Source of the DNA: Cupriavidus taiwanensis | Lineage (GTDB): Bacteria; Pseudomonadota; Gammaproteobacteria; Burkholderiales; Burkholderiaceae | Direction: 5' to 3' | DNA length: 64,000 nucleotides | Assembly: GCF_900250075.1 (NCBI RefSeq) | Contig: NZ_LT977070.1 | Coordinates: forward strand, 1,814,603 to 1,878,602 | Part shown: in pieces, positions 9,746 through 19,530 of the stretch | How positions within the stretch are numbered: the first letter of the stretch is position 1 | Layout of the letters: every line of letters starts with the position of its first letter | Translations under genes and position numbers: made by a program | The notes under the pieces: model-generated | What the model was told of the DNA's origin: nothing | Seen by the model: the letters and a program-made list of their open reading frames with translations, nothing else | Database searches by the model: none

Positions 9746-9924
9746 GTCTGCTCCGGCAGGATTGGACAAACCGGTCTATGGACCTGGCCAGTAACATCTT
9801 ACGCGATTGCCGGCGCAGTGCTTGATTGCGGCGCGTTGGGCACGCATGGTCGCGCTGACCGCGACTGTGACGGCAAGTGCTGTCGCGGCCATCGGGCAAG
9901 TCCGCGCTGCGACCGGCCGCGCGG

Positions 9925-10140
9925 TCAGCCGTGTGACTCCTCGGGGGTGACGGCGGCGCGCAGGCGCAGGCCACCGTCGTGGCAATGGATATGCAGTTCG
10001 CCGTTCTCGCGCCTGGCTCGTGCCCAGCCCGCCGAGATCGCGTCCTCGAGCGTCGGGAACCGTTGCCGTTGGGGCGCGCTCTCGCAGTCCAGCGCCCAGC
10101 CAACGTCGGCCGGTGTAACGCGAATAATTCGCGCTTGCAT
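9925..10140 (-). CDS. small DUF2188-like protein
   Basis: 71 residues, MQARIIRVTPADVGWALD... The pattern (a strand with conserved GWAL, then FPTLEDAISAGWARARRENGELHIHCHDGGLRLR) resembles the DUF2188 family of small proteins whose function is unknown. No signal peptide or membrane segment. The ATG at 10140 has a good GGGAGG site; the longer in-frame start has none. It lies on the same strand as the LexA-box operon but 184 bp downstream of it, so cotranscription is uncertain. Confidence 0.75.
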   Translation of the reverse strand: MQARIIRVTPADVGWALDCESAPQRQRFPTLEDAISAGWARARRENGELHIHCHDGGLRLRAAVTPEESHG

Positions 10141-10324
10141 ATTGCCTCCCGGGGTCCGGGCCAAAAAAGCGCCCGCTACATGCAGCGGGCGGTCAAAGCC
10201 GAATGGGTGAACGCATCCGGCAGTGCGATATTGCCGCGCCGCAGTCGCCATAGCATATCCCTACTCAAGTGGTAGCGTGGCAGAAATGCATCACGTCTTG
10301 ATGCTTGGGAGCCCGGCCGGGACC

Positions 10325-10606
10325 TCAGGCGGGTTCCGCGCGATAGGCCGACCAGTAATAGTGGCTGTGCCGGTTATGGCGCGCGAGCTTCTTTACGATA
10401 AAGAGCCGAACCGTGCCCAGATGGCCGGCCTCGACCAGGACCTCATGGTGATTGGGCGCCTCCGCCGTGGCGCGCGGCAGGGTCTGCAGCGCGGCGGCGA
10501 CATGGTGTCCCTGCACTTGCGCCAGGATGCCGTTGGCCCCGGCTACCGGATACCCCGGCGTCGCGGCCGGCAGGTGGCAGCCGGCGGCCCGTTTGCTGTT
10601 GCCCAT
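10325..10606 (-). CDS. small hypothetical protein, second gene of a putative LexA-controlled pair
   Basis: 93 residues from the ATG at 10606, which is preceded by a strong GGAGGT site lying partly inside the end of the upstream gene. I do not recognise the family. The C-terminal third is basic and aromatic (VRLFIVKKLARHNRHSHYYW), with several histidines; the N-terminal part has one cysteine at residue 10. No signal peptide or membrane helix. It starts 2 bp after the stop of the zinc-ribbon gene, so the two form a tight operon. If the LexA box upstream works, this protein is made during the SOS response. Confidence 0.7.
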   Translation of the reverse strand: MGNSKRAAGCHLPAATPGYPVAGANGILAQVQGHHVAAALQTLPRATAEAPNHHEVLVEAGHLGTVRLFIVKKLARHNRHSHYYWSAYRAEPA

Positions 10607-10608
10607 GC

Positions 10609-10857
10609 CTACCTCCGCCCGGGCACGATGCGCACCCCGTCCCGGCAGACCTCGATCCGGGGCTGGTGGCCGTAAGCGCGCAGCAGCCGCACATCGTTCC
10701 TGGCGGACGCCGGGATCTGCTGGCGGCAAGCCAGGGCGCTGCGGCTGATGTGATAGGCGCCGCAAGCGGGGCAGTGATAGAGATAGCCGCGGGGCGCGGC
10801 GCGGGTGCGCTCGGCAGCAGCGCCGCAGAGGGGGCAGTTTGCGGGTTCGGGCGACAT
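10609..10857 (-). CDS. small zinc-ribbon protein behind a LexA box
   Basis: 82 residues. Two CxxC knuckles, Cys8/Cys11 (NCPLCG) and Cys29/Cys32 (YHCPACGAYHIS), form a classic zinc ribbon. The rest is a short helical and basic tail (RQQIPASARNDVRLLRAYG). The family is not known to me. The start codon is only 15 bp from a near-consensus LexA site, with a weak GAG-type ribosome site between. It is followed within 2 bp by a second small gene. DNA or RNA binding, or a protein adaptor, are both possible; nothing in the sequence decides. Confidence 0.75.
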   Translation of the reverse strand: MSPEPANCPLCGAAAERTRAAPRGYLYHCPACGAYHISRSALACRQQIPASARNDVRLLRAYGHQPRIEVCRDGVRIVPGRR

Positions 10858-10872
10858 GGGGGCTCGGGTTGA

Positions 10873-10892
10873 TACTGTATGGATATACAGTA
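10873..10892 (-). promoter_or_regulatory. LexA (SOS) operator and overlapping promoter
   Basis: TACTGTATGGATATACAGTA fits the gammaproteobacterial/betaproteobacterial SOS-box consensus (TACTGT-N8-ACAGTA) and is symmetric except at the centre. Read on the minus strand, the box overlaps a -10 like TATACT with a TTCCCA -35 sixteen bases upstream, so bound LexA would block polymerase. It ends 15 bp before the zinc-ribbon gene. The MarR-like gene begins about 208 bp away on the other strand and could in principle be affected. Confidence 0.8.
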
Positions 10893-11100
10893 TAGCGTCT
10901 CCGGCCGGTCTGGGAAGCGTCCGAAAACACGTGAGGTATTTCCAGATACCCAGGCCGTGCGCGGTCCCCGAAATGTCGTTTTATTCGTGGTAATTCACCG
11001 ATAAACTGTCAGGCCGAAGGCGGCGGCTGGCAGGTCGATCCGCCGCAACCGGGCCCCCGGACGCCTTGAATGCCGCCCCCAATCGAAAGGAAACTCCCGC

Positions 11101-11697
11101 ATGTCACGCAAGCCCGCCGAAAGCGCGCCCGCCGCCGCAGCTGCCGAAGCCGATGCCCGCGCCGGCCGGCCCGCTACCGCACTGTCGCGCGCCGCCGGCG
11201 CGAATATCGTGTCGTCGTCGCACCTGGTGTCGGTGCGCAGCCCCGAGCTGTCGGAATTCGAGTTCGGCCTGAACACCGCCTACAACGCCTACAGCCGCTG
11301 GGTGGTGCGCTGCATGGGCGCCGCCGGCGTGCGCGACCTGACCTTCCTGGACGTGCTGGTGCTGCACCACGTCAACCACCGCGGCCGGCCCAAGCGGCTG
11401 GCCGATATCTGTTTCGTGCTCAACGTGGAAGACACGCACCTGGTGACCTATGCGCTGAAGAAGCTGCAGGGGCTGGGGCTGGTGAGCGGGGAGCGGGTGG
11501 GCAAGGAGGCGACGTACTCGACCACCGAGGCCGGCGCGGAGGCGTGCTCGCGCTACCGCGAGATCCGCGAGCAATGCCTGACCAGCAATTTCACCGCGGG
11601 CAGCGAAGAGAATGCCGAGATCGGTGAACTGGCCCGGCTGATGCGGGTATTGACCGGCCTGTACGAGCAGGCGGCGCGGTCGGCAACGTCACTCTGA
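11101..11697 (+). CDS. winged-helix transcription regulator, MarR-like (COG5631 type)
   Basis: 198 residues. A disordered Ala-rich N-terminus (about 35 residues) precedes a MarR-like winged helix. The DNA-binding unit is around residues 75-150: LTFLDVLVLHHVNHRGRPKRLADICFVLNVEDTHLVTYALKKLQGLGLVSGERVGKEATYSTTEAG, with the recognition helix in NVEDTHLVTYALKKL and the wing in GKEATYST. A C-terminal helix (ARLMRVLTGLYEQAA) probably helps dimerise. The ATG has an AAGGAA site nine bases upstream. It is alone on its strand, 212 bp before purL. Target genes and ligand are unknown. Confidence 0.85.
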   Translation: MSRKPAESAPAAAAAEADARAGRPATALSRAAGANIVSSSHLVSVRSPELSEFEFGLNTAYNAYSRWVVRCMGAAGVRDLTFLDVLVLHHVNHRGRPKRLADICFVLNVEDTHLVTYALKKLQGLGLVSGERVGKEATYSTTEAGAEACSRYREIREQCLTSNFTAGSEENAEIGELARLMRVLTGLYEQAARSATSL

Positions 11698-11796
11698 GCC
11701 ATTCCTGGCCTTCAAGTGATGCATAAGCATTATCACGCCGGAGCGTGACACAGCACCGTGCGGATGTCGCAGTGCAAAAAGCGGGTGCCGGCAAGG

Positions 11797-11802
11797 TACA
11801 AT
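11797..11802 (+). promoter_or_regulatory. probable purL promoter -10 box
   Basis: TACAAT in the 212-bp gap before purL, with a weak -35 (TGCAAA) 18 bp upstream. It places the transcript start near 11809, about 100 nt before the start codon. No obvious riboswitch is visible in the leader. Confidence 0.5.
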
Positions 11803-11909
11803 AGCGGTTTCCCGCCAGCCGGCACCCCATGCAGCGGTGCCGAGCAAGCAGCAGCCCCTACCAGGCCCCTACCAGGCTTTACCTCCACGCCTCCCTGACC
11901 GCTACGATC

Positions 11910-14900
11910 ATGGCGCATTTCTCGTGCTTCCCCGGCGCTTTGGCGCTCTCCGCCTTCCGTCAGCAACGCCTGCTCACCGCTCTCCGGCAAATCGACGCCG
12001 ATATCGAGTCGGTGCACGGCCAGTTCCTGCATTTCGTCGATGCGCAGACGCCGCTGTCGGCCGACGACCAGTCGCGCGTGGCGGCGCTGCTGACCTATGG
12101 CGCACCGTTCGCCGAGCAGCCGGAGGGCGACCGCTTCGTGGTGATCCCGCGCTTCGGCACGATCTCGCCGTGGGCCAGCAAGGCCACCGACATCGCCCAC
12201 AACTGCGGCCTGACCCATATCCACCGCATCGAGCGCGGCATCGAGATCACCGTGCTTTGCAAGAAGGGCCTGCTGCGCGGGCGCAAGTCGCTGGATGCGG
12301 ACACCCGCGCCGCCGTCGCCGCGCACCTGTTCGACCGCATGACCGAGACCGTGGTCGCCTCGCGTGACGATGCCGCCGGCCTGTTCCAGGAACTGCCGGC
12401 CAAGCCGCTGCGCTTTATCGACATCTCGGCCGGGCGCGCCGCGCTGGCGGCGGCCAACGTCGAGATGGGCCTGGCGCTGTCCGAGGACGAGATCGACTAC
12501 CTGGTCGACGCCTATGCAAAGCTGGAGCGCAACCCGACCGACGTCGAGCTGATGATGTTCGCGCAGGCCAACAGCGAACACTGCCGCCACAAGATCTTCA
12601 ACGCCACCTGGACCATCGACGGCGTGCAGCAGGACAAGTCGCTGTTCGCGATGATCCGCAATACGCACCAGCTCAATCCGCAGGGCTCGATCGTGGCCTA
12701 CTCGGACAACTCGGCGGTGATGGAAGGCGACGTGGCCGAGCGCTGGTTCCCGCGCGGCGCAGACCACAAGTACGGCCGCCACGAGGCGCTGACGCACACG
12801 CTGATGAAGGTGGAGACGCACAACCACCCGACCGCGATCTCGCCGTTCCCGGGCGCCTCCACCGGCGCCGGCGGTGAAATCCGCGACGAAGGCGCGACCG
12901 GCCGCGGCGCCAAGCCCAAGGCCGGCCTGACCGGCTTCACGGTGTCCAACCTGATGCTGCCCGACGCCGTCGAGTCGTGGGAAAACGACCGCGACGCGGC
13001 CCAGCCGGTGGCGCACCGCAATCCCGACGACAAGCCCGGCGTGACCGGCAAGCCTGACCGCATCGCCTCGCCGCTGCAGATCATGATCGACGGCCCGCTC
13101 GGCGGCGCCGCGTTCAACAATGAATTCGGCCGCGCCAACCTGGGCGGCTACTTCCGCGTCTACGAGCAGAACGTCGGCGGCACCGTGCGCGGCTACCACA
13201 AGCCGATCATGATCGCGGGCGGCATCGGCAATATCGACGCCTCGCACACGCACAAGAACCCGCTGCCGGCCGGCACGCTGCTGATCCAGCTGGGCGGCCC
13301 GGGCATGCGCATCGGCATGGGCGGCGGCGCCGCCAGCTCGATGGCGACCGGCACCAACACCGCCGACCTGGACTTCGACTCGGTCCAGCGCGGCAACCCC
13401 GAGATGGAGCGCCGCGCGCAGGAAGTGATCAACGCCTGCTGGCAGCTCGGCGACGCCAACCCGATCCTGTCGATCCACGACGTCGGCGCGGGCGGCATCT
13501 CCAACGCCTTCCCTGAACTGGTCGACGGCGCCGACCGCGGCGCGCGCTTCGACCTGCGCCAGGTGCACCTGGAAGAGTCGGGCCTGTCGCCGGCGGAAAT
13601 CTGGTGCAACGAGTCGCAGGAGCGCTATGTGCTGGCGATCGCGCCGGACAGCTTCCCGCAGTTCCAGGCCATGTGCGAGCGCGAGCGTTCGCCGTTCGCC
13701 GTGGTCGGCATCGCCACGGAAGAGAAGCAGCTGCAGCTGGTCGACGCCAGCGTCGACGCCGCGCTCAAGGAGCACTACGCCGTCGACATGCCGATGGACG
13801 TGCTGCTGGGCAAGCCGCCGCGCATGCACCGCGACGTCAAGCGCGTCGAGCAGCCGCTGCCGGCCGTCGATGTGACCGGCATCAGCCTGGAGCAGGCCGT
13901 GCGCGACGTGCTGCGCCATCCGACCGTGGCCAGCAAGTCGTTCCTGATCTCGATCGGCGACCGTACCGTGGGCGGCATGAACGCGCGCGACCAGATGGTC
14001 GGCCCGTGGCAGGTGCCGGTGGCCGACGTGGCCGTGACCACGCTGGACTACAAGGGCAACGCCGGCGAGGCGATGACCATGGGCGAGCGCACCCCGCTGG
14101 CCGTGATCGATGCACCGGCCTCGGGCCGCATGGCGATCGGCGAGGCGCTGACCAACCTGGCGGCCGCGCCGGTCAAGGACCTGGGCAAGGTCAAGCTGTC
14201 GGCCAACTGGATGGCCGCCTGCGGCGTCGAAGGCGAAGATGCGAAGCTGTACGACACCGTGCATGCCGTCGGCATGGAGCTGTGCCCGGCGCTGGGCATC
14301 AGCATCCCGGTGGGCAAGGATTCGCTGTCGATGCGCACCAAGTGGCAGGACCAGGGCGTCGACAAGGAAGTGGTGGCGCCGGTATCGCTGATCATCTCGG
14401 CCTTTGCCGCGGTCGATGACGTCAACCGCACGCTGACGCCGCAACTGCGCACCGACGCCGGCGACACCGTGCTGATCGCGGTCGACCTGGGCCGCGGCAA
14501 GAACCGCATGGGCGGCAGCATCCTGGCGCAGGTGACGCAGCAGGTGGGCGACAGCGCGCCGGACGTCGACAATGCGGAAGACCTGAAGAACTTCTTCAAC
14601 GTGATCCAGCGCCTGAACCGCGAGGGCAAGCTGCTGGCCTACCACGACCGTTCCGACGGCGGCTTCATGGCGGCGCTGGCCGAAATGGCCTTTGCCGGCC
14701 ATTGCGGCATCTCGCTGAACGTCGACATGCTGGCGCTCGATCCGCAGCAGGAGCAGGACTACGGCGATGCCAAGAACTGGGCCCAGCAGATCGCCGAGCG
14801 CCGCAATGACCAGACCCTGCGCGCGCTGTTCTCGGAAGAACTGGGTGCGGTGGTGCAGGTGCGCATGGAAGACCGCGACGCCGTGTTCGCTGTGCTGCGC

Positions 14901-15956
14901 GAGGCCGGCCTGTCGGCATGCAGCCATGTGGTCGGCAAGCCCAACACCACCGACCAGGTCGAGATCTACCGTGACGCCAAGAAGGTGTTCGGCGCGTCGC
15001 GCACGGACCTGCAGCGCAACTGGAGCGAGGTCAGCTGGCGCATTGCGCGCCTGCGCGACAACCCGGCCTGCGCCGACAGCGAATATGACCGCCTGCTCGA
15101 CGCCGCCGATCCTGGCATCAGCCCGGTGCTGACCTTCGATCCGGCGGAGGACATCGCCGCGCCGTTCATCGCCACCGGTGCGCGTCCGCGCGTGGCGATC
15201 CTGCGCGAGCAGGGCGTCAACTCGCAGATCGAGATGGCGTACAGCATGGACCACGCCGGCTTCGACACGCACGACGTGCACATGAGCGACCTGATCGCCG
15301 GGCGCGCCAACCTGGCCGACTTCACCGGCTTTGTCGCCTGCGGCGGCTTCAGCTACGGCGACGTGCTGGGTGCGGGCGAGGGCTGGGCCAAGACCATCCT
15401 GTTCAATGCGCAGATGGCCGAGCAGTTCGCCGCCTTCTTCAACCGCCAGGACACCTTCGCGCTGGGCGTGTGCAACGGCTGCCAGATGATGAGCAACCTG
15501 GCCCCGATCATCCCGGGCGCGGGCGCCTGGCCCAAGTTCACGCGCAACCAGTCGGAGCAGTACGAGGCGCGCTATGTCACGGTCGAGGTGCAGTCGTCGC
15601 CGTCGATCTTCTTCGCCGGCATGGAAGGCAGCCGCATCCCCATCGTGGTCGCGCACGGCGAAGGGTTTGCCGACTTCTCGCAGCAGGGCAATATCGACCA
15701 GGCCCATGTGGCGCTGCGCTTCGTCGACAACTACGGCGCGGTCACGCAGACCTATCCGCTGAACCCGAACGGCTCGCCGGACGGCATCACCTCGGTGACC
15801 ACCGTCGACGGCCGCTTCACCGTGCTGATGCCGCACCCCGAGCGCGTGTTCCGCGCCGCGACCATGAGCTGGGCGCCGGATGCATGGAAGCAGGTCGCCG
15901 ATGGCGGCAGCCCGTGGATGCGGATGTTCCGCAATGCGAGGAAGTGGGTGGGATAA
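11910..15956 (+). CDS. purL: phosphoribosylformylglycinamidine synthase
   Basis: Fourth step of purine synthesis: converts FGAR, glutamine and ATP to FGAM. 1348 residues, the large single-chain type found in proteobacteria. The synthetase core shows [28 protein letters not shown] and GGAASSM; a second, decayed synthetase-like half follows. The C-terminal glutaminase domain has the nucleophile Cys1188 in [10 protein letters not shown] and the His/Glu pair in MPHPERVF. I take the ATG at 11910 ([14 protein letters not shown]) because it matches the family N-terminus; an 81-bp in-frame extension does not. A rho-independent terminator follows 40 bp after the stop, so it is a single-gene unit. Confidence 0.98.
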   Translation: MAHFSCFPGALALSAFRQQRLLTALRQIDADIESVHGQFLHFVDAQTPLSADDQSRVAALLTYGAPFAEQPEGDRFVVIPRFGTISPWASKATDIAHNCGLTHIHRIERGIEITVLCKKGLLRGRKSLDADTRAAVAAHLFDRMTETVVASRDDAAGLFQELPAKPLRFIDISAGRAALAAANVEMGLALSEDEIDYLVDAYAKLERNPTDVELMMFAQANSEHCRHKIFNATWTIDGVQQDKSLFAMIRNTHQLNPQGSIVAYSDNSAVMEGDVAERWFPRGADHKYGRHEALTHTLMKVETHNHPTAISPFPGASTGAGGEIRDEGATGRGAKPKAGLTGFTVSNLMLPDAVESWENDRDAAQPVAHRNPDDKPGVTGKPDRIASPLQIMIDGPLGGAAFNNEFGRANLGGYFRVYEQNVGGTVRGYHKPIMIAGGIGNIDASHTHKNPLPAGTLLIQLGGPGMRIGMGGGAASSMATGTNTADLDFDSVQRGNPEMERRAQEVINACWQLGDANPILSIHDVGAGGISNAFPELVDGADRGARFDLRQVHLEESGLSPAEIWCNESQERYVLAIAPDSFPQFQAMCERERSPFAVVGIATEEKQLQLVDASVDAALKEHYAVDMPMDVLLGKPPRMHRDVKRVEQPLPAVDVTGISLEQAVRDVLRHPTVASKSFLISIGDRTVGGMNARDQMVGPWQVPVADVAVTTLDYKGNAGEAMTMGERTPLAVIDAPASGRMAIGEALTNLAAAPVKDLGKVKLSANWMAACGVEGEDAKLYDTVHAVGMELCPALGISIPVGKDSLSMRTKWQDQGVDKEVVAPVSLIISAFAAVDDVNRTLTPQLRTDAGDTVLIAVDLGRGKNRMGGSILAQVTQQVGDSAPDVDNAEDLKNFFNVIQRLNREGKLLAYHDRSDGGFMAALAEMAFAGHCGISLNVDMLALDPQQEQDYGDAKNWAQQIAERRNDQTLRALFSEELGAVVQVRMEDRDAVFAVLREAGLSACSHVVGKPNTTDQVEIYRDAKKVFGASRTDLQRNWSEVSWRIARLRDNPACADSEYDRLLDAADPGISPVLTFDPAEDIAAPFIATGARPRVAILREQGVNSQIEMAYSMDHAGFDTHDVHMSDLIAGRANLADFTGFVACGGFSYGDVLGAGEGWAKTILFNAQMAEQFAAFFNRQDTFALGVCNGCQMMSNLAPIIPGAGAWPKFTRNQSEQYEARYVTVEVQSSPSIFFAGMEGSRIPIVVAHGEGFADFSQQGNIDQAHVALRFVDNYGAVTQTYPLNPNGSPDGITSVTTVDGRFTVLMPHPERVFRAATMSWAPDAWKQVADGGSPWMRMFRNARKWVG

Positions 15957-15995
15957 GCACCAGCCCGGGGCCTGTGCCCCTTCTCCCAACCAAGA

Positions 15996-16021
15996 GCCAC
16001 CGGCAGCGCCGGTGGCTTTTT
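15996..16021 (+). terminator. rho-independent terminator of purL
   Basis: Perfect 9-bp stem GCCACCGGC / GCCGGTGGC with an AGC loop, then TTTTT; weak A-U and G-U pairs extend the stem. A second T run follows a few bases later. Confidence 0.92.
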
Positions 16022-16207
16022 AGTTTTTTGGCGATGCAAGCCGCCAATGCGCGGATGCCGACGGCCATTTCGCTTCGCTTCATCGAATCTGCCGCATTTT
16101 CCGCCGCCTTCGCACTGTTAATCTCGCGCTGACTCACGATCGGATGCGGGGCCGGTGTCCCGCACCCGGCTCGCTCGCACACGGAACGGTTGATTCGGAG
16201 ATCCCGC

Positions 16208-17608
16208 ATGAATCAGAAGGCGCAGTCGTCCCCGGCAGTTGATGCAGACTATATGTTGGCCCCGGTCCCGCCCGATGCGCGCAGGCCGACCTGGAAGCAG
16301 GTGATGGTGTGGGTCGGGTTCGGCTACGTCGCCACCGGCCTGTTTATCGGCGGTACGCTGGCCGGCCCGGCAGGCGGAGCGGGCGTTTCCTTTCCGATGG
16401 CAATGCTGGCCATCGCCATCGGCATGGGCATCCTGTTCGTGCTGACGTCGCTGCTGGGTGTGATCGCGCAACGAACCGGGCTGAGCCTGGCGCTGCTGTG
16501 CCGTTATGCCTATGGCGCAAAAGGCATGAATTTGCCGATGCTGGCGATGGGGCTGCTGACGCTGGGCTGGTTCTCGGCGATCACGGGCATGGTGGGGGAT
16601 ATCTGGGGGGCCTTTATCGGCAACCCGAGCGGCATCGTGGTGTTCGACCCGGGCCGGATGGGATACCAGATCGCCCCCATTACGCTGGAGGTCTTTGCGG
16701 CATGCCTGCTCTGCGGGCTCTTGTTCACGGCGACTTCCATGTCCGGCATGAAAGGGCTGGAGCGGCTGGCGGTACCGGTGGCGCCCGTCATCATGCTGAT
16801 CGCGGTGCTGGTCGGCATCGGCATGCTGGACGAGGGCGGCGGGCTCGGCAGTTTTGTCGCGGCCTCGTCGCAGAAGCACGGCCTGCCGCTGTCGTCGGCC
16901 GTCACCATGCTGGTGGGGAGCTGGATTGCCGGCGCCATCATGGGCGTCGACCTGTTCCGCTTCTGCCGGAACGCCCGCGCGGTCTGGCTGGGCTCGGCCG
17001 CCTGCTTCCTGCTGACCAATCCCTTGCTCAATATCGTCGGCTATATCGGCACCGTCACCGTCGGTGAATACAACTACGTGTCGTGGATGCTGGAAAAGAG
17101 CTTCCTGCTGGCACTGGCGGGCGCGGTCACATGGACCTTGTCGCTATGGACCACCAACGACGCCGAGCTCTATTGCAATGCGCTCTACACCGGTCCCGTG
17201 CTGCAGTCCTGCGGCTTCGATGTCAGCAAGAAGCAGCTCGTGCTGGTGGCGGGCCTTGCCGGCACCGTGCTCGGTGCGCTCGGCTTCTACCAGATGTTCT
17301 TTTCGCCATTCATCAACTACCTCGGCATCATGGCGCCGCCGCTGGCCGGCCCGCTGCTGGCGGATTTCTACATCAAGCACAAAGGCCGCTATGACGTCCG
17401 CGAACTGGATCAGCAGCCGGAGTTCAACCGGGCGGGCGTGGGCTCGGCACTGATCGGCATGGTGCTGGGGCTCGCCCTCGAGCTGAACCAGTGGCTGGTG
17501 GCCTGGCCCAATGGCCTGGTGGCGCTGCTGGCCACCGTGCTGCTGTACTTGCTGTTGCACCCGATATTGAGCGCGAAGCCGCGCCCGCTGGCGGAGAAGG
17601 CATCATGA
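16208..17608 (+). CDS. codB: NCS1-family nucleobase permease (cytosine permease-like)
   Basis: Inner-membrane transporter of the cytosine/purine/allantoin (NCS1) family. 466 residues with about 12 hydrophobic segments; the N-terminus has TWKQVMVWVGFGYVATGLFIGG, and the middle has LLCRYAYGAKGMNLPM and the conserved VGSWIAGAIMGVDLFRFCRNA. It resembles CodB more than uracil/xanthine carriers. The ATG at 16208 (MNQKAQSS) has a GGAG site; an upstream TTG is less likely. Its stop overlaps the start of the creatininase-family gene by 4 bp (ATGA), so the two work together. There is no cytosine deaminase here, so the substrate may not be cytosine itself. Confidence 0.85.
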   Translation: MNQKAQSSPAVDADYMLAPVPPDARRPTWKQVMVWVGFGYVATGLFIGGTLAGPAGGAGVSFPMAMLAIAIGMGILFVLTSLLGVIAQRTGLSLALLCRYAYGAKGMNLPMLAMGLLTLGWFSAITGMVGDIWGAFIGNPSGIVVFDPGRMGYQIAPITLEVFAACLLCGLLFTATSMSGMKGLERLAVPVAPVIMLIAVLVGIGMLDEGGGLGSFVAASSQKHGLPLSSAVTMLVGSWIAGAIMGVDLFRFCRNARAVWLGSAACFLLTNPLLNIVGYIGTVTVGEYNYVSWMLEKSFLLALAGAVTWTLSLWTTNDAELYCNALYTGPVLQSCGFDVSKKQLVLVAGLAGTVLGALGFYQMFFSPFINYLGIMAPPLAGPLLADFYIKHKGRYDVRELDQQPEFNRAGVGSALIGMVLGLALELNQWLVAWPNGLVALLATVLLYLLLHPILSAKPRPLAEKAS

Positions 17609-18381
17609 AGAAGGTCTTCCTGAATGAATTCTCCACGGCCGAGCTGGAGGCCATGTTCGCCGCCGGCAACCTCGACAGTGCGATCACGGTATTCGGCAGT
17701 TGCGAGAGCCATGGCGGCCACCTGCCGCTGGGGCCAGACCTGTTCGTGCCCACCGAAGTGGCCCGGCAGGCTGCGCAACGACTTGCCCGCACCGTGGTGG
17801 TCCCGGGCGTGCCGTTTGGCACCTCGATGCACTACAACGCCAATCCGATGGCGATCTCGCTTCGCTTCGAGACGGTGACGGCCGTCGCCGAGGATATGTT
17901 CGAGAGCCTGCTTGCCTACGGCATCCGGCACATCTTTGTGCTGAACGGCCATGACGGCAATATCGCGCCGCTGGAAATCGCACAGCGCAAGGTCAAGCAG
18001 CGGCATCCGGAAGCCGTGTTCGCCTTTATGCCCGCCTGGTGGTACCTGGTTGGCAAGCTGCTTGGGGAAGACTTCTTCGCCGAGTGGGACGGGCTGGGCC
18101 ACGGCGGCGAAGGTGAAACCTCGATCACCATGGCGGTGCGCCCGGAATTGTGTGACCTGGGCAAGGCCGTGCGCCAGATGCCCGCTGACAGCATCCGCCT
18201 TGGCGAGCGCGTGCAGATCATTTGGGATATCGCTGAGGTTTCCGCGACCGGTGCCACCGGCGATCCTACGCGGGCCAGCGCGGAGAAGGGCAGCAAGATG
18301 CTCGATGCCCTGGTGGCGCTGGTCGTCGACAGTATCAGGCAGCTCGACGACGAAGGCTGGCGCTACGATCGCCGACAGTGA
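17605..18381 (+). CDS. creatininase-family metal-dependent amidohydrolase
   Basis: 258 residues. Metal-site motifs of the family are all present in slightly changed form: GSCESHGGHLPLGPD (usual E-x-H-G-x-HLP), NGHDGN (usual NGHGGN) and GHGGEGETS (usual HAGExETS). Relatives cut cyclic amides or formamides: creatinine, N-formyl intermediates of flavin synthesis (ArfB) and inosose lactones. The tight overlap with a nucleobase permease suggests an imported heterocyclic amide or formamidopyrimidine as substrate. That is inference; the exact reaction cannot be read from the sequence. Confidence 0.85.
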   Translation: MKKVFLNEFSTAELEAMFAAGNLDSAITVFGSCESHGGHLPLGPDLFVPTEVARQAAQRLARTVVVPGVPFGTSMHYNANPMAISLRFETVTAVAEDMFESLLAYGIRHIFVLNGHDGNIAPLEIAQRKVKQRHPEAVFAFMPAWWYLVGKLLGEDFFAEWDGLGHGGEGETSITMAVRPELCDLGKAVRQMPADSIRLGERVQIIWDIAEVSATGATGDPTRASAEKGSKMLDALVALVVDSIRQLDDEGWRYDRRQ

Positions 18382-18389
18382 GGGACGCT

Positions 18390-18689
18390 TCAGCCCCGCA
18401 TCGGCTTGCGCAAGCCTGAACTCCACGACGCACACGCATAAGTCAGCACGCGCCTGGTTTCAAATCCGGGGGGCGGCGTGATCTCGCCGCGAGCTTCCTT
18501 GTATGCCACCACGGCATGCAGGATCTTTTCGGGCGAGTAGCGGTCACGCAGGGGAAGGTGGGGATGGAGCCGGCGCCAGCCGGGGGCGGCGCCGTCCAGG
18601 GTGGCCCAGGCCAGTGCGCAATAGCACAGGCCCCGGGACGAGAGATGCCAGAGCTGCCAGTAGCGGCCGGTCGTCTGCACGCGCTGCAT
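18390..18689 (-). CDS. hypothetical protein
   Basis: 99 residues, unrecognised. Tryptophan- and cysteine-rich N-terminal half (YWQLWHLSSRGLCYCALAWATLDG), then a proline-rich stretch and a basic end. No clear signal peptide; one weakly hydrophobic segment near residues 18-30. The start at 18689 has only a weak AAGG site very close to the ATG. It lies 42 bp after ppiC on the same strand and fills the space up to the convergent creatininase gene. It may be an unexpressed open frame in GC-rich DNA. Confidence 0.35.
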   Translation of the reverse strand: MQRVQTTGRYWQLWHLSSRGLCYCALAWATLDGAAPGWRRLHPHLPLRDRYSPEKILHAVVAYKEARGEITPPPGFETRRVLTYACASWSSGLRKPMRG

Positions 18690-18731
18690 CCTTGATGGCT
18701 GCAGGGCCGGCAGGGGCGACCGGCCCGCGGC

Positions 18732-19526
18732 TTACTGGACCTTGGCCTTGTCCTTCAGGGCCTTCATCATGGCCTGGAACTGCTCGCGCTGCCAGTTCTG
18801 GTCGCCCATCAGCATCTGCGTCAGCTGCGGCTTCACTTCTTCGAACGACGGGATCTTGGCGTCGCGCACGTCGACCAGCTCGATGATGTGCCAGCCGAAC
18901 TGGGTCTTGACCGGGGTGTCGGTCATCTGGCCCTTCTTCAGGCCGGTCATGGCCGCCGAGAACTCGGGCACGTAGCTGCTGCTGTTGGCCCAGTCCAGGT
19001 CGCCGCCGTTGGCGGCCGAGCCCGGGTCCTTCGAGGCGGCCTTGGCCTGGTCCTCGAACTTGGCGCCGCCCTTGATCTTGGCGATGATGGCCTTGGCGTC
19101 GGCTTCCTTTTCCACCAGGATATGGCGGGCGTGGTATTCCTTGCCATTGCCGAACTGCGACTTGATCTTGTCGTATTGCTTGCGCAGCTCGGCGTCGCTG
19201 GCGCCGTGGGTCTTGACGTAGTCTTCGAACACCGCACCGGCCAGCACGTTCAGGCGCGCCTGTTCCAGTTGCTCCTGCACGTCGTCGCGCTGGGTCAGGC
19301 CGCGCTTGTTGGCTTCCTGCACGAGCAGTTCGCGGTCGATCAGCATGTTGCGGGCGCGCGTGCGCAGCTCCGGGCTGTCGGGCTGGCCGGTGCCGGCGAT
19401 CAACTTGTCCAGCTTTGCCGACGGAATGGCCTTGCCATTCACGACGGCGGCATTCTGGGCGATGGCCGGCAGGCTGCCGGCAGCAAGCACAGCCGCCAGG
19501 CTGAACGAGAGGACGGTGGTCTTCAT
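18732..19526 (-). CDS. periplasmic peptidyl-prolyl isomerase, parvulin (PpiC/SurA type)
   Basis: Catalyses cis-trans isomerisation of Xaa-Pro bonds and helps folding of exported proteins. 264 residues: signal peptide (MKTTVLSFSLAAVLAAGSLPAIA, cut near AIAQ), an N-terminal chaperone-like helical region (PELRTRARNMLIDRELLVQEANKRG), then one parvulin domain at about 130-225 (YHARHILVEKEADAKAIIAKIKGGAKFEDQA, GGDLDW, VKTQFGWHIIEL). It begins 4 bp after the bolA stop and belongs to the msrB-yciB-bolA-ppiC minus-strand group. Confidence 0.95.
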   Translation of the reverse strand: MKTTVLSFSLAAVLAAGSLPAIAQNAAVVNGKAIPSAKLDKLIAGTGQPDSPELRTRARNMLIDRELLVQEANKRGLTQRDDVQEQLEQARLNVLAGAVFEDYVKTHGASDAELRKQYDKIKSQFGNGKEYHARHILVEKEADAKAIIAKIKGGAKFEDQAKAASKDPGSAANGGDLDWANSSSYVPEFSAAMTGLKKGQMTDTPVKTQFGWHIIELVDVRDAKIPSFEEVKPQLTQMLMGDQNWQREQFQAMMKALKDKAKVQ

Positions 19527-19530
19527 GGAA

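Noticed and set aside
11733..15989. A 1418-codon open frame on the minus strand opposite purL
   Set aside because: Frame open only because of GC-rich third positions; His/Arg/Val/Ala-rich composition without any domain, while the plus strand encodes a complete PurL.
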